In this document: positions 1 to 12,550 of the stretch, one piece after another
How the letters are laid out: every line of letters starts with the position of its first letter
How positions within the stretch are numbered: the stretch's first letter is position 1
From: Aporrectodea caliginosa
Lineage: Eukaryota; Annelida; Clitellata; Crassiclitellata; Lumbricidae
Assembly: GCA_020284085.1 (NCBI GenBank)
Contig: JACEVL010001161.1
Location: forward strand, 6,293,930 to 6,357,929
Length of the DNA: 64,000 bases
Direction of reading: 5' to 3'
Position numbers and translations under genes: made by a program
Notes under the pieces: generated by a model
The model's database searches: none
Seen by the model: the letters and a program-made list of their open reading frames with translations, nothing else
Told to the model about the DNA's origin: nothing

Positions 1-730
1 CACCTTTGAAAGCTATACAACCACCAATATAGATATGTCTAACAGCTTAATCGGTATCTTATCTCCCAATCGGGCTAGAGACTTGTCAATCGTATGAGTC
101 AAGTACACAAGTTTCAAGAAACATTGTATTAATGCTAGAGTTTTTTGACGCCTTTGAACGGTGTCTTTCGGACACTACAAATTTATGGTGTTCATTGCAA
201 TGTGTATGTTTTTGAATTGTTATCAACAGCCATTGATGTCATAAGACGACGTCAAACCTTTGGAATAAAAAAATCGGTAGATCTCTCCGAAAGACGCAAG
301 AAAGGATAAAGTGAACTTGAAAGCAAGTACTTAAACTCAAACAGGGACTTATTTACAGTGCTTACGTTTGAAACTACTTAAACTATTCAATCCATCTAAA
401 TAACAGTGTCGTGCTTCTTGGTTGTGGGTCCTTCCATCTGGATGACCTCAGGGCTTTTTAGCGTGCAGTTCTACACAAAATGTGCAGTTCTAAATCAATT
501 TGAGCAACTGTAAAAGCATTTTTGTACAGTGAAAAATTGCTAAAAAAGGTCATTGTTATCCAATTGGGAAATGTACCATGGGTTTTTGAAAAAGAGAGAA
601 GAGGTTGTGCAGTTCGAAAACTTCCTTTAAAAAAGCCCTGGATGACCTCCCGCTTAAGCTGCGCTCTTTACTTGTGAGCCATCCGGCAGGGTTCTACAAG
701 TCGCTCGAGTCTTTTTTTCTTTAGTCGTGG
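1..730. other. No gene seen
   Basis: AT-rich sequence with no convincing ORF, splice-flanked exon or repeat structure that I can name. Confidence 0.5.
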
Positions 731-804
731 CTGGCCCGGGAGCGATTCTGAGTGTCTTCTTGAAGGGGCGCTATATAAATGCTCTGAATGAATGAATGAA
801 TGAA
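731..804 (+). repeat. CR1/L2-like LINE 3' tail
   Basis: Carries GGGGCGCTATATAAAT followed by (TGAA)n. GCGCTATATAAAT-type 3' ends with a short microsatellite are typical of the CR1/L2 LINE group. Related tails recur at about 9971, 16338 (minus), 24525 (minus), 41828 (minus), 42400, 43340, 48405 (minus), 49385 and 50935. Confidence 0.7.
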
Positions 805-1175
805 CTAAACTTCCTGCTACAAATAATCTGTAGATTAGTAAGAGCGACGTCAAACGGTTCCCTGCAAACGGCGTTAAACATTTGATAACACAAGTAGAAT
901 GTTAGTCTTTGTGTTTATTAATATAAGTTAATTAATTTTAATCGCACGATAACGAAATAAGTTCACAACCTAGACTGCGAGCATTTTACATATTGATTAA
1001 TGCTCTGTGATTTTTAGTCCCTCTAGCGAACAAACTAAATGGCTCTCGTGTGTCACGGCCATCTAGTGAATATAAGTGTAGCTAGATTTTAATGTACAGT
1101 AGGGGGAACGATGATAGTCGTTGTAATGTCTAACATTTACAACTGAATAATATTATATTTAGGTAATAGGTGTTC

Positions 1176-1245
1176 CACTGCGTAGTGGTTAGCGCGCTGG
1201 ACTATCAAATCCCACTAAGGCAGAAGTTGGTTCGAGATTTCTGCT
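1176..1245 (+). repeat. tRNA-derived SINE-like head
   Basis: An A-box-like TGCGTAGTGG (1179) and a B-box-like GGTTCGAGAT (1229) are spaced as in a tRNA, but no closed cloverleaf or CCA end is evident. A SINE or tRNA pseudogene fits better than a functional tRNA. Confidence 0.45.
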
Positions 1246-2054
1246 TCGCGTGCGCCCCTTCATACCCGTGGCTGCCTTATGGTAAGCTCTGCTCTTTATC
1301 TTCTAGCTAAAGAAGCCAACAGCTATATTAGACACATTTCTTCTCGCTAAATTTCGTTCAATCGCTAGGGAGCGCCACGTTGTTTAAAGACGTCTACATT
1401 ATAAAAGCGCATTCTTTGTCGCTGCTATTTAATTGTTTTGTTATAAAAGTTGTTACAGTCAAGGCATCACCTTTTAGGTCGACGTTCTCAGAGACACCTT
1501 TTTAACGTTTCTATCCAGTTATAATTAATATATGTGACCCGCCACGGCAAAAGTAGGCTTTTGTCGCCAAAAATCAAAAATTACTTTATTCTCCGGGGAA
1601 TTTCTCCCATGAGATTCTACTATGCAAGACCTTTCAAATGACATATTATTTATTTAATTATGATGTTCCTAACCGGAGTTGTGCACTTTTAAAGACCGGC
1701 AGTGACGCAAACTAGGCCTACATTTGGAGAAAAACGCGATCAAAGTTTAGACCCAAGGGTCCTTAGAATCGATGACATATTCTCAATAACATCAGCAAAA
1801 TATTCGTCTTTGGCGTCGTGCCTGTTTACATCGTTCAGTAAATGGGCAAGTTTGAGTTCTATTCTTCGCAAATTATAAAATTTTTAATAAATAGGCTTAA
1901 ACCGCTTACGATTGAACCCAAAAGCACAACATCAACGATTTTTAAATCTCCGATCGCGCGGTTAATTGCCTTACGAAAATACCCAACTAGCCAATCACGG
2001 CTGGAATAGGCTGTCACGTGACGCGCATAGCAACGAGTTGCGGGTTTAGTGCAC

Positions 2055-2470
2055 ATTAATTAGGTACTTGTCGATTTTACGACCCCAAAATTCTTCATAT
2101 ATTATCTCATTTAAAATTGTTCATATTCTACGTTATTTTAATTCTTTGTTACGTCAGAGCTTATCCATTACGTCATAAACCTGAACTTTTCGTCATTAGA
2201 AAACATGGACGACACTAACCCTAACCCTGACCCTAACCGACCCTCACGGCGCGTAACAACGAGGCATAACCTCAACATAACCGATATGGACTATAAAACT
2301 TGAAGTCGTGAGGGTCGGTTAGGGTCAGGGTTAGGGTTAGTGTCGTCATTAGAAGACAGATATTAACTGTCGCGAACACATTCCTGTAGGCCTACTGTAA
2401 CAGAGGTCTCGTCTAGTTATAATTAAAGGATCTATTTTGGGGGTCGTAAAACCGACAAGTACCATTAATT
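2055..2470. mobile_element. Nested inverted-repeat element (MITE-like)
   Basis: Lies inside the 1535-2843 element. The left arm has GGTACTTGTCG...TTTACGACCCC and the right arm is its near-perfect reverse complement, flanked on both sides by TTAATT-like sequence. Probably a separate later insertion. Confidence 0.5.
2208..2347. repeat. Perfect 41-nt inverted repeat with telomere-like units
   Basis: Arms 2208-2248 and 2307-2347 are exact reverse complements built from CCCTAA and CCCTGA units, with a loop of about 58 nt. A related degenerate TTAGGG stretch with the same flank (GTCATTAGAAAAC) lies at 41640-41740. Confidence 0.85.
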
Positions 2471-3084
2471 ATTCGTATTTTGTAGGTTAGTTTAATTTCT
2501 ACCAATCGATTCATTATGTAGATCAGACCATGACCTTTCTAACGATATGTAACTTTGATGGTTTCGCATAAGTCAAATTTAAATGCTGTCCTTTGAAAAA
2601 CGGTCAAAATGATGTTTATTTTCGCGATTGTCCGACGCAATGTTCATTAAAACTCTCGGTTTTTCTAGAGAAACAATTAATTGTAAGGCTTTTCTGGATA
2701 CTAATAATGTTTTAAAGATATTTTAACGCTTGAATTTGATGAAAACAAAATTTGCGCAAAAGAGTCAAAATTAGCGGTTTTTGGCTTGTTTCTCGTCAAT
2801 TAATGTTGCCGACAAAAGCCTAGTTTTGGGATGGCGGGTCACATATATTCAGTAAAACTGCATTTTATCACTTAATAGGCTCTTATCTAGTGGTCTCATA
2901 GCATCGGTCCTAATAACCACAAGATATCGTTAAAGAGTCATTTTCTGCTATTAGATAAATTAGACGTACTGTTGTTCCGACGATTTTTTAAATAAAACTC
3001 ACCATAATTTTTCTTCAAGTCAATTATTTCTATGAATTTACTATTGAGGAGAGTTTTTCTCCATGGTTATTTTGGATATATATC

Positions 3085-3733
3085 TGTGACAAACTTCGGA
3101 CGGGCCCACTTCTTTGCCTCTTCTCTCAGGATGGCGAGGTAAAGGCGCGTGTTGCTCAGGATGGGAGCACAAGTACGGCCACCGTCGTCTATCGGTGGGC
3201 TTCGCGTCTGCCAGCCGATGAGCCGTCGCAATCAATGTCCAACACCGAAGAACCCAACACAGGAAGTTGAATTAACGATCTCTTTTATTAGTCAACACGT
3301 CATAAGCCTCTGACGTTATCAGACACGATCAAATACTACGAACCCTCTTTCATCTGTACTACAACTGCCACTTCAACAACGAACTATATACTAACTACGC
3401 AAAAGCGCCGCTATTTATAGATAACCCAGCCAATCAGCGAAGCCCTAGAGAGACCAAGCGCTAGAGAGGCGGAGCCTAAAAGAGACCAAGGCTAAGGAGA
3501 CCAAGCGCTAAGGAGGCGGAGCCTAAAAGAGGCCAAGGGCTAAGGAGACCAAGCGCTAGAGAGACCAAGGGCTAAGGGGGCGGAGCCTAAAAGAGACCAA
3601 GGGCTAGAGAGACCAAGGGCTAAGGGGGCGGAGCCTAAAAGAGACCAAGGGCTAGAGAGACCAAGGGCTAAGGGGGCGGAGCCTAAAAGAGGCCAAGCGC
3701 TAAGGCAACCAGGGGCCACCCTGGGTCGCCACA
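3085..3733 (-). repeat. 3' LTR of Gypsy-type element
   Basis: Homologous to 7366-7988. On the minus strand it begins TGTGGCGACCC just after a purine-rich tract (complement of 3734-3745), as expected for a polypurine tract next to a 3' LTR. It holds imperfect tandem repeats of about 50 bp containing GGCGGAGCC and AGGGCTA. The LTRs agree well except for small indels and their outermost 40 bp. Confidence 0.85.
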
Positions 3734-4262
3734 CCCTCCCTCCGCTACAATGGGTATGCCCCCATACCCCAAGCTCCCCAAGGACCCCAGCGCACAATGT
3801 CCCAATGCAATAACGCGGCCAACGGGCCAACACAAGTCCCTACAAATGTCTCTCTAAAATTTCGCGAGGCCAACGAGCCAACAAAGCCAAAATGTTCAGC
3901 CGAGTCCGGCTACGCAACTAGAGTGGTCAACGGGACCAACAAAGCCTCTCAGAAAAATGTTCTTCCTCACGCGGTCCATCAAATCCGCAAAACCTACAAT
4001 TCATTAATAATCGTGGCCAACGGGCCCGAAAGCTCGGCACAAAGTAACGAACATAAACATGCCGTTTCTCGGCAACAACGCGATCAAAACCAAGATTTAT
4101 CAGACAGTCCTTAAGAGAGGCCAAGTCTTTCACGTACGGGAAAGGCGGGGCGACAGAGTTATCGTACAGAAAAGGGCAAAGTCTTTCTGTCAATCGAAGA
4201 CAAGCGCCGAGAGTGTCACAGTTCCAGCGTCTCAGTCATCGTTCGGAGTGACGGCAGCTCGC

Positions 4263-7200
4263 TTACTGAAAGCGGGCAGGACGGCGAATCGTCCTCGTCG
4301 GGCGTCGAGAGTTCTGGCTAACTTCCGGCAGATCGTCCATCGAAGCGTCGTCATGAGCGGCGTTCTCGCCGGCGTCGTGCAGGCCTTCTTCGAAGCAAGG
4401 CCTCAGTTTATCGACGTGGGCGACGAATGGCTTGGAGTGCGCAGACTTGCGGAGCCTGTAGGTGACGAGGCCGCAGCGCTCCATCACCGTGAATGGGGAG
4501 GCGGCCAGGACAAGGGAAAGAACCTCAACCCACACCCTTTGATGGCTGCGTATAACTTCCCCAAACATGGTGTTCACGGTCTTGGGTAGGCGCCCACTTA
4601 AGCCCTTCTCCCTGGGATAGCAGCTAAACACTCTTCGCCGATGGATCCCATAAACCTCCCGAAACAGGCCTCCCCGAAATCCCGTACCCTGATCGGCCAG
4701 TATTGGACGCGGAGCCCCATACCTCACAACTACGTTTCCCTCGAGGGCCCCAGCTACCAAGGAAACCCCCGGTTTGGCCCTTGGAATAACCTTCCCTCTC
4801 TTAACAAAACCGCTCATGGTCATCAGGAGAAAGGGGAACAACATCCCAATCAATTGCCGATAACCTACGCAAAATCTCCGCGAGCCGTCCTTCTTGCGTG
4901 CCAACACCACGTTCGCGGCCCTCTCGCTTACAGCAGGTTCAATTATTCCGTCGGCTAACATGCTGTCTAGCTGAGTATCGATCGTGACCCTATGCGGCAG
5001 CGGCTGTCGTCTTAATGGCTGTCTTACGGGGCGCGCATCGCCGGTCTCTATCTTATGGGTGCATACAGAAGTTTTGCCTAAATCCCGGTCAGTAGCGGAA
5101 AAGACATCATTATATTCAACAAGCAAAGCGCCCAATCGTTCCCGTATCTCGGGCGTCACTTCTTCGGGCAAATCCGCGAGCAGTTTCTCGCTCGGCGAGG
5201 CATGGTCAGCCGCGTCTCCGTTCTCGCGATTCCTCTCGTTCAGCTCTACCTGAACCGGGTGCAAATCCCCTAGTGGCTGATTCTTAGGCAGCCGGACCGG
5301 TTCCTCACTTAAATTTACCACCCTTACCCGGGCATCTGCGTGGTCTCTGACAACTACGCGGGCAAGATGGACCCCAGGCTGAATTTCCCGAGCCTCCGTC
5401 ATCCAGGCTGGCGCTACGGTCGTTAGATCCCCATACATTGTCTTAATGGGTATATCCCTCTGGGACTTAGGGGACACCAACACCTCCTCGGCGACGATCA
5501 CGCGCCGGCACCACGTGGACCCATTTCCCCTCACCAAAGAGATACGCCTGCGCCTCACAAATAGGAATCCCATACCAAACCCTAAGCGGCAGCGATGTTC
5601 CCGTAACCAGTCCATGCCTAACATGGGCTCGGTAATCTGATCGGACACAAGGAAAGAACTATGGATATAAAAATCCCTCTCTATCTTAATGGGCACCCGC
5701 ACCTCTCCCAGGACATTTATATCGGACCCATTAGCAGCCATCAAAAAGCGATTGCAAGAGCGAAGTTCTAACCCGTCGACAGTAGATGCAGGCACCAGGC
5801 TGACTTCCGATCCAGTGTCGATCAGGCATAGCTGCGGTCGTCCGTTGATCTCTCCGCGAATGTAGACGGCGTTGCTAGTGGCGCGGTTCGGCACCTTCGG
5901 GCGTGTCGTATGGTTCATGGCCACCGGGTCCGGTGGCGTCGAAGCATCGGGCTCGGGCGTCGCAGTCTCGTTCTGGCGGTTCTGGCGGTTCTGGGATCGG
6001 CGAGCTTGGCGACAGTCGCGGGCGATGTGACCGGCTCGTCCGCAGTTGAAGCAGGTCATTGAGCGTCGCTGGTTCTCCGGAGGGCCCGCGCGGTCTCGTT
6101 CAGGCCGGGCGTCTCGGTTCGATTCTTCAGGCGGATTTCTCGGGCGGAGTTCCCGGAGTTGCTCATCAATTCTTTTCTCAATGTCTCGCTGAAATCTCCG
6201 CTGTTCGTCCTTCTGCGTCGCCAGAAACCGGTCCATTTGCGCCTGGAGCTGGGCACTCAGATCAGTTTCCTGAGTCCCGCGCACTCGGTTTGGCGGTCTG
6301 CGGCGATCGTCGGAGTCGTTCGTTCGCTGATAGGCCTCCAGACGCAGCGCGGTCCGGTACGCCTCGTCCAGATTCTTGGGTTCTCGCTCGCGTACTTTGA
6401 GCGAGAGCTCCCGGTCTCTCATGGCTTCCAGGAAGGCGTCTTTCGCGATGATCTGCGTGGTCTCGTTGGAAGGCACCGGGTAGGCCAAGACAACCAGACG
6501 TCGGATTTCATGCAGCAGGTCGCTCAGGTTTTCTTCCGGGCGTTGGCGTCGGTAGTACAGCTGGGCACGGAAGGTTTCTGCCTGGCCTTCCGTCCCGTAT
6601 CTTTGGCGGAGGCGTTCCACGAGTTCCTCGTAACTTACGCTCGGTTGAGCGCCAAAGTCCCAGAGAAGTTGCGTAGCGGCCTTCTCTAGCGAACATCGCA
6701 GAAAGTCGACCCGGTCCGCGGCCGTCCACTGGTTGTGCGTCGCGCAGACCTCAAACTGGACCAGGAACGACTCCAAAGAGCCCGTCCCATCGAACTTGCC
6801 TGGCTTCATCGGCGTCGGGCGGCTTCGCAGCAAACCGCTGACACTTTCCAGCAAATTCGGCATCGAAGTCTCCCGTGCGTCCGGTCTTTCGGTCTCTTCG
6901 CGGAAACTCGGTTTCAATTTCTTCTTTTCCGTCGTCGATTCGCCCGTCTTTCCTCGGAAGCTCGATCTCTCCGGCTTCACGGTCGTCTCTTCTTTCATCT
7001 CTTCGCGGAGGCTCGATCTCACCGGCTCCGCAAAATCATCGAAGTCGATCTCCGTCAGCAAGCGGCTTCGGTCCGGTCGCGTCTCGGCGGTTGCTCTCCC
7101 GGCAGCAGGCGTCAAGGCATCGGCGGGCGTGCGGACATCTCTAGGCATCGGGAAAGCGAGATCTTCGAGGAAGCGGCTTCTGTCCGGTCGCGTCCCGGCG

Positions 7201-7343
7201 GTTGCTCTCCCGGCAGCAGGCGTCGACGTCTCGGCCGGCGTGCGGATCTGACTAGGCATCGGATAGGCGATCGTATCGTCGTCGTCTCCTGGGAACATCC
7301 TCGGTCGATTCTGGCTTCGTCGGCGGCAGGAACTCTCGGACAA
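4263..7343 (-). CDS. Gypsy Gag-Pol polyprotein with pol deletion
   Basis: A 1026-residue ORF. In order: a charged, repeat-containing N-terminus; a retrotransposon Gag region (about residues 175-350); a CCHC zinc knuckle (CFNCGRAGHIARDC, about 435); an aspartic protease active site (LIDTGSEVSLVP); and the first part of reverse transcriptase up to about 'KKDGSRRFCVGYRQL'. The frame then jumps into integrase-like sequence ('GAPRPILADQGTGF') and a C-terminal tail. The RT YxDD box and RNase H are missing, yet the frame stays open across the join. This is retroelement, not host, coding sequence. Confidence 0.85.
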   Translation of the reverse strand: MSESSCRRRSQNRPRMFPGDDDDTIAYPMPSQIRTPAETSTPAAGRATAGTRPDRSRFLEDLAFPMPRDVRTPADALTPAAGRATAETRPDRSRLLTEIDFDDFAEPVRSSLREEMKEETTVKPERSSFRGKTGESTTEKKKLKPSFREETERPDARETSMPNLLESVSGLLRSRPTPMKPGKFDGTGSLESFLVQFEVCATHNQWTAADRVDFLRCSLEKAATQLLWDFGAQPSVSYEELVERLRQRYGTEGQAETFRAQLYYRRQRPEENLSDLLHEIRRLVVLAYPVPSNETTQIIAKDAFLEAMRDRELSLKVREREPKNLDEAYRTALRLEAYQRTNDSDDRRRPPNRVRGTQETDLSAQLQAQMDRFLATQKDEQRRFQRDIEKRIDEQLRELRPRNPPEESNRDARPERDRAGPPENQRRSMTCFNCGRAGHIARDCRQARRSQNRQNRQNETATPEPDASTPPDPVAMNHTTRPKVPNRATSNAVYIRGEINGRPQLCLIDTGSEVSLVPASTVDGLELRSCNRFLMAANGSDINVLGEVRVPIKIERDFYIHSSFLVSDQITEPMLGMDWLREHRCRLGFGMGFLFVRRRRISLVRGNGSTWCRRVIVAEEVLVSPKSQRDIPIKTMYGDLTTVAPAWMTEAREIQPGVHLARVVVRDHADARVRVVNLSEEPVRLPKNQPLGDLHPVQVELNERNRENGDAADHASPSEKLLADLPEEVTPEIRERLGALLVEYNDVFSATDRDLGKTSVCTHKIETGDARPVRQPLRRQPLPHRVTIDTQLDSMLADGIIEPAVSERAANVVLARKKDGSRRFCVGYRQLIGMLFPFLLMTMSGFVKRGKVIPRAKPGVSLVAGALEGNVVVRYGAPRPILADQGTGFRGGLFREVYGIHRRRVFSCYPREKGLSGRLPKTVNTMFGEVIRSHQRVWVEVLSLVLAASPFTVMERCGLVTYRLRKSAHSKPFVAHVDKLRPCFEEGLHDAGENAAHDDASMDDLPEVSQNSRRPTRTIRRPARFQ

Positions 7344-7365
7344 AACCCCACGGCTCTGGTACCAC

Positions 7366-7988
7366 TGTAAAGAAACTGGGTTCTGCCCGTCTTTCTTCTC
7401 TCAGGAGGCGAGTGAAAGGCGCGTGTTGCTCAGGATGGGAGCACAAGTACGGCCACCGTCGTCTATCGGTGGGCTTCGCGTCTGCCAGCCGATGAGCCGT
7501 CGCAATCAATGTCCAACACCGAAGAACCCAACACAGGAAGTTTTAAGTAACGATCTCTTTTATTAGTCAACACGTCATAAGCCTCTGACGTTATCAGACA
7601 CGATCAAATACTACGAACCCTCTTTCATCTGTACTACAACTGCTCTTAACTACGCAAAAGCGCCGCTATTTATAGATAGCCCAGCCAATCAGCAAAGCCC
7701 TAGAGAGACCAAGCGCTAGAGAGGCGGAGCCTAAAAGAGACCAAGGCTAAGGAGACCAAGCGCTAAGGAGGCGGAGCCTAAAAGAGGCCAAGGCTAGGGA
7801 GACCAAGGGCTAGAGAGACCAAGGGCTAAGGGGGCGGAGCCTAAAAGAGACCAAGGGCTAGAGAGACCAAGGGCTAAGGGGGCGGAGCCTAAAAGAGACC
7901 AAGGGCTAGAGAGACCAAGGGCTAAGGGGGCGGAGCCTAAAAGAGGCCAAGCGCTAAGGCAATCCAGGGGCCACCCTGGGTCGCCACA
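7366..7988 (-). repeat. 5' LTR of Gypsy-type element
   Basis: Second copy of the LTR, upstream of gag on the minus strand, with the same internal repeats of about 50 bp. It ends in CA on the plus strand directly before a TA-rich microsatellite (7989 onward). Confidence 0.85.
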
Positions 7989-8170
7989 ATATGTACATAT
8001 ATATATATATATAATATATATTATTATACATAGATGTGTGTGCATATGTATACAAAATACATATAAAATATACACATGCATATATATATATGTATATACA
8101 TATATATATTTACTATGTATATCTGTGCATATATATGTATATGAGTATATATTTATGTATGGGTATGCAT
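7989..8170. repeat. TA/CATA-rich microsatellite
   Basis: Alternating ATATAT, TATGTATA and CATATA tracts between the LTR element and the polypyrimidine tract. Confidence 0.8.
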
Positions 8171-8182
8171 AAGTATATAATG

Positions 8183-9640
8183 TTCCTCCTCTTTCTCCTC
8201 CTCCTCTTCCTCCTCATCCTCCTCTTCCACCTCCGCTTCCTCCTCTTCCTCCTCTTTCTCCTCTTCCTCTTCTTCTTCTTCCTCTTCTTCTTCCTGTTCT
8301 TCTTCCTCTTCTTTCTTCTCTTCCTCCTCTTCCTCCTCTTCTTCTTCCTCTTTCTCCTCTTCCTCCTCTTCCTCCTCTTCCTCCTGTTCTTCTTCCTCTT
8401 CCTCCTCCTCCTCTTCCTCCTCTTCCTCTTCTTCTTCTTCTGCTTCTTCTTCATCTTCCTCTTCTTCTTCTTGTTCTTCTTCATGTTCTTGTTCTTGTTC
8501 TTGTTTTTGTTCTTCCTCTTCTTCTTCCTGTTCTTCTTCCTGTTCTTCTTCTGCTTCTTCCTGTTCTTCTTCTTCTTCCTCCTCTTCCTCTTCTTCTTCC
8601 TCTTCTTCTTCCTCTTTTTCCTCTTCCTCCTGCTCTTCTTCCACCTCTTCCTCCTCTTCCTCCTCCTCTTCCTCCTCCTCATCCTCTTCCACCTCGGCTT
8701 CCTCCTCTTCCTCCTCTTTCTTCTCTTCCTCTTCTTCTTCTTCCTCTTCTTCTTGTTCTTCTTCCTCTTCTTTCTTCTCTTCCTCCTCTTCCTCCTCTTC
8801 TTCTTCCTCTTCCTCCTCTTCCTCCTCTTCCTCCTCTTCCTCCTCTTCCTCTTCTTCTTCTTCTTCTTCTTCTTCTTCTGCTTCTTCTTCATCTTCCTCT
8901 TCTTCTTCTTCTGCTTCTTCTTCATCTTCCTCTTCTTCTTCTTCTTCTTCTTCATCTTCCTCTGCTTCTTCTTCATCTTCCTCTTCTCCTTCCTCCTCTT
9001 CCTCCTCTTCTTCTTCCTCTTCCACCTCTTCTTCCTCTTCCTCCTCTTCCTCTTCTTCTTCTTCTTCTTCTTCTTCTTCTTCCTCCTTTTCTTCGTCTTC
9101 GTCTTCGTCTTCGTCTTCGTCTTCGTCTTCTTCTTCGTCTTCGTCTTCGTCTTCGTCTTCGTCTTCGTCTTCGTCTTCGTCTTCGTCTTCGTCTTCGTCT
9201 TCGTCTCCGTCTTCGTCTTCCTCTTCGTCTTCCTCTTCCTCTTCCTCTTCCTCTTCCTCCTCCTCCTCCCTCCTCCTCCTCCTCCTACTCCTCCTCCTCC
9301 TCCCTCCTCCTCCTCCTCTTCCTCTTCCTCTTCCTCTTCCTCTTCCTCTTCCTCTTCTTCCTCTTCCTCTTCCTCTTCCTCTTCCTCTTCCTCGTCCTCG
9401 TCCTCTTCCTCTTCCTCTTCCTCTTCTTCTTCTTCTCCCTCTTCTTCTTCCTGTTCTTCTTCCCCTTCTTCCTTCTCTTCCTCCTCTTCCTCCTCTTCCT
9501 CTCCTCTTCCTCCTCTTCCTCCTCTTCCTCTTCTTCTTCCTCTTCCTCGTCTTCCTCTTCTTCTTCTTGTTGTTCTTCTTCATGTTCTTGTTCTTGCTCT
9601 TCTTCTTCTTTTGCTTCGTCTTCTTCTTCTTCTTTTTCTT
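8183..9640. repeat. Giant polypyrimidine (CTT/CCT) tract
   Basis: Nearly 1.5 kb of almost uninterrupted pyrimidines on the plus strand, made of TTC, TCC, CTCTTC and (TCTTCG)n blocks (about 9093-9210). The long open frames on both strands here (Phe/Leu/Ser-only one way, Lys/Arg or Glu-only the other) are consequences of composition, not genes. Confidence 0.95.
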
Positions 9641-9670
9641 ATGACGATGACGATGACGATGACGACGACG

Positions 9671-9733
<63 letters not shown>

Positions 9734-9735
9734 AA
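9641..9735. repeat. (GAC/GAT)n then (ATT)n microsatellite
   Basis: Trinucleotide runs directly following the polypyrimidine tract. Confidence 0.95.
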
Positions 9736-9970
9736 TATTATTATTATTTTTTTTTTATTATTAAAAACAAATTTATTATATCCATCAATGAACATCAGCA
9801 CTAAAGCTACAATGAACAATAAAGCAGTTACTGTTGTCTAACTGTTAGACACTAACATGAACATCAAAGTGCCGTTATGTTACGCCTCCACTCGGTCTGT
9901 GCATTCTTTGGTAACTGATATAGTAATATTATTTTCGTTCGTAATAACACTTAATATCATAATAGGCTAG

Positions 9971-10041
9971 CGCAGAGAGCGCCTCTAAGTAGATAGCTTG
10001 AAGAGGCGGTATATATATTTTCAGAATCAATGAATGAATGA
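9971..10041 (+). repeat. CR1/L2-like LINE 3' tail
   Basis: GAGCGCCTCTAAGTAG, then GAGGCGGTATATATATTTT and (TGAA)n. A diverged copy of the GCGCTATATAAAT tail. Confidence 0.6.
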
Positions 10042-10410
10042 ATTTGTTACATGTATTTACATGTACATGCATACAGCATAGGCTACTGTTTGATAAAGAC
10101 AGTTATAATATAGGACGAACTAGGAGGGGTCATCTGCTTCTCGAGGCGTACCATTAATTAAATCAGCCTACTGATAATGGCAGACCCCCAGAGACGCCAC
10201 CGTCATTAACGATCCAACTAATGATCTGTGGGCGGAGTCTCAACAGCGCCATTCCAGCCTAGTAACGGGACGAACCAAGCTTCATATCAAGCTCTAATTA
10301 GCTTGATTCGAGGTGGACTCGCGCTGGATTGGTTCTCGGGTCCAGCTCTGTCATGGGTCCTATAGAGCAGGCGGGACTGTATATAGGCCTAATTGCTGTT
10401 ATGTTTTTGG

Positions 10411-11797
<1,387 letters not shown>

Positions 11798-11900
11798 GTT
11801 TTTGGGTTGCAATAAATTGATTTGATTTTATTTGAAATATTTGCTAGTATTGTGCCACACTTGATTATAATATTATGCAATCAATGAGTAAGTTGTTTAC

Positions 11901-12070
11901 CTTCGATTCGGACAAACAACGACATCTTGTGGCGATGTGAGATTTGTGTCTATCACTGGACGCCACCATTTTGGATCATAAGCAGAAGCGTCACCTAACA
12001 GTATGCGCTGGTACCCTGCGTCTGACACGTACAGCAGCTTTGACACCCAATCGAAAGATAATCCAGTTAC
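11901..12070 (-). CDS. LDL-receptor class B (YWTD) repeat exon
   Basis: An internal exon with no start codon of its own. On the minus strand it has an acceptor CCCTTAG| and a donor CGAAG|GTAAAC, and a 170-nt open frame. The translation contains 'VTGLSFDWVSKLLYVSDAG' and ends 'SPQDVVVCPN', matching YWTD beta-propeller repeats of LDLR/LRP/sortilin-related receptors. Such propellers work in extracellular ligand binding and release. No other exon of the gene is recognisable nearby; the remainder should lie on the minus strand outside the window or hidden among transposons. Confidence 0.65.
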
Positions 12071-12550
12071 CTAAGGGAATAAAAACATGTGACAAATTTA
12101 TTAAGTAAAGAAACAGATGTTACATCAAACGTCGTTAAATTTGCCTGAAGTGTTATACAATTGTACTTGATACTGCCTTCCTTTCAAAATTCTGAAGCGC
12201 ACGAACGACCATATAATACTATTCAATTCAATTCAAATTATTTTATTGCCACCAAATTATTACAGTAAATCAGATAATGTGAACAAACAAAATACACTGG
12301 CAACAAAAGGAGACCCAAATGGGATGGAGATCCCGCTAAGGAGGGTCACCCATATAACAATTTCCCAAAAACAATTATGAGGTAAGGCAATAAAAGAAAT
12401 TTAAAAAAATAGAACCAGTTGGTGACTGGGCGCAACTAGCAATAAATTGTCAAGAAACAAGACTAGTGCTAGGACGATCTTAACTACAAATTTATCTAGA
12501 GCCGAAAATAAGCGCGGTTTTATTAACGCACTTCCAGTGACAGTAACTGT

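Larger units (their letters stand above)
1535..2843. mobile_element. Non-autonomous DNA transposon
   Basis: Terminal inverted repeats start TGTGACCCGCCA and continue, with mismatches, through TAGGCTTTTGTCG at both ends. TATA lies outside each end (1531-1534 and 2844-2847), which fits a 4-bp TSD but is ambiguous because TATA is palindromic. No transposase ORF is inside. The superfamily is not resolved. Confidence 0.7.
3085..7988 (-). mobile_element. Gypsy-type LTR retrotransposon, internally deleted
   Basis: Two LTRs flank one long gag-pol reading frame. The primer-binding site next to the 5' LTR reads TGGTACCAGAGCCGTGGG, which resembles the complement of a tRNA-Leu 3' end (inference). Target duplication is unclear; ATAT is present near both ends. 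The element lacks most of RT, RNase H and the start of integrase, so it would depend on another copy. Confidence 0.85.

Noticed and set aside
1176..1245. Functional tRNA gene (also 21288, 39843, 40003, 50217)
   Set aside because: Only A- and B-box-like motifs are visible; stems do not close and tails resemble SINEs.
3540..3833. Repetitive ORF (LLGSAPLALGLSSPW units), also at 7794-8081
   Set aside because: Both lie in the LTRs and simply read the internal tandem repeats of about 50 bp.
8036..9841. Long ORFs of 601 (plus), 287 and 476 (minus) residues
   Set aside because: They exist only because a pure pyrimidine/purine tract has no stop codons; single-residue-type composition and opposing overlap exclude real proteins.
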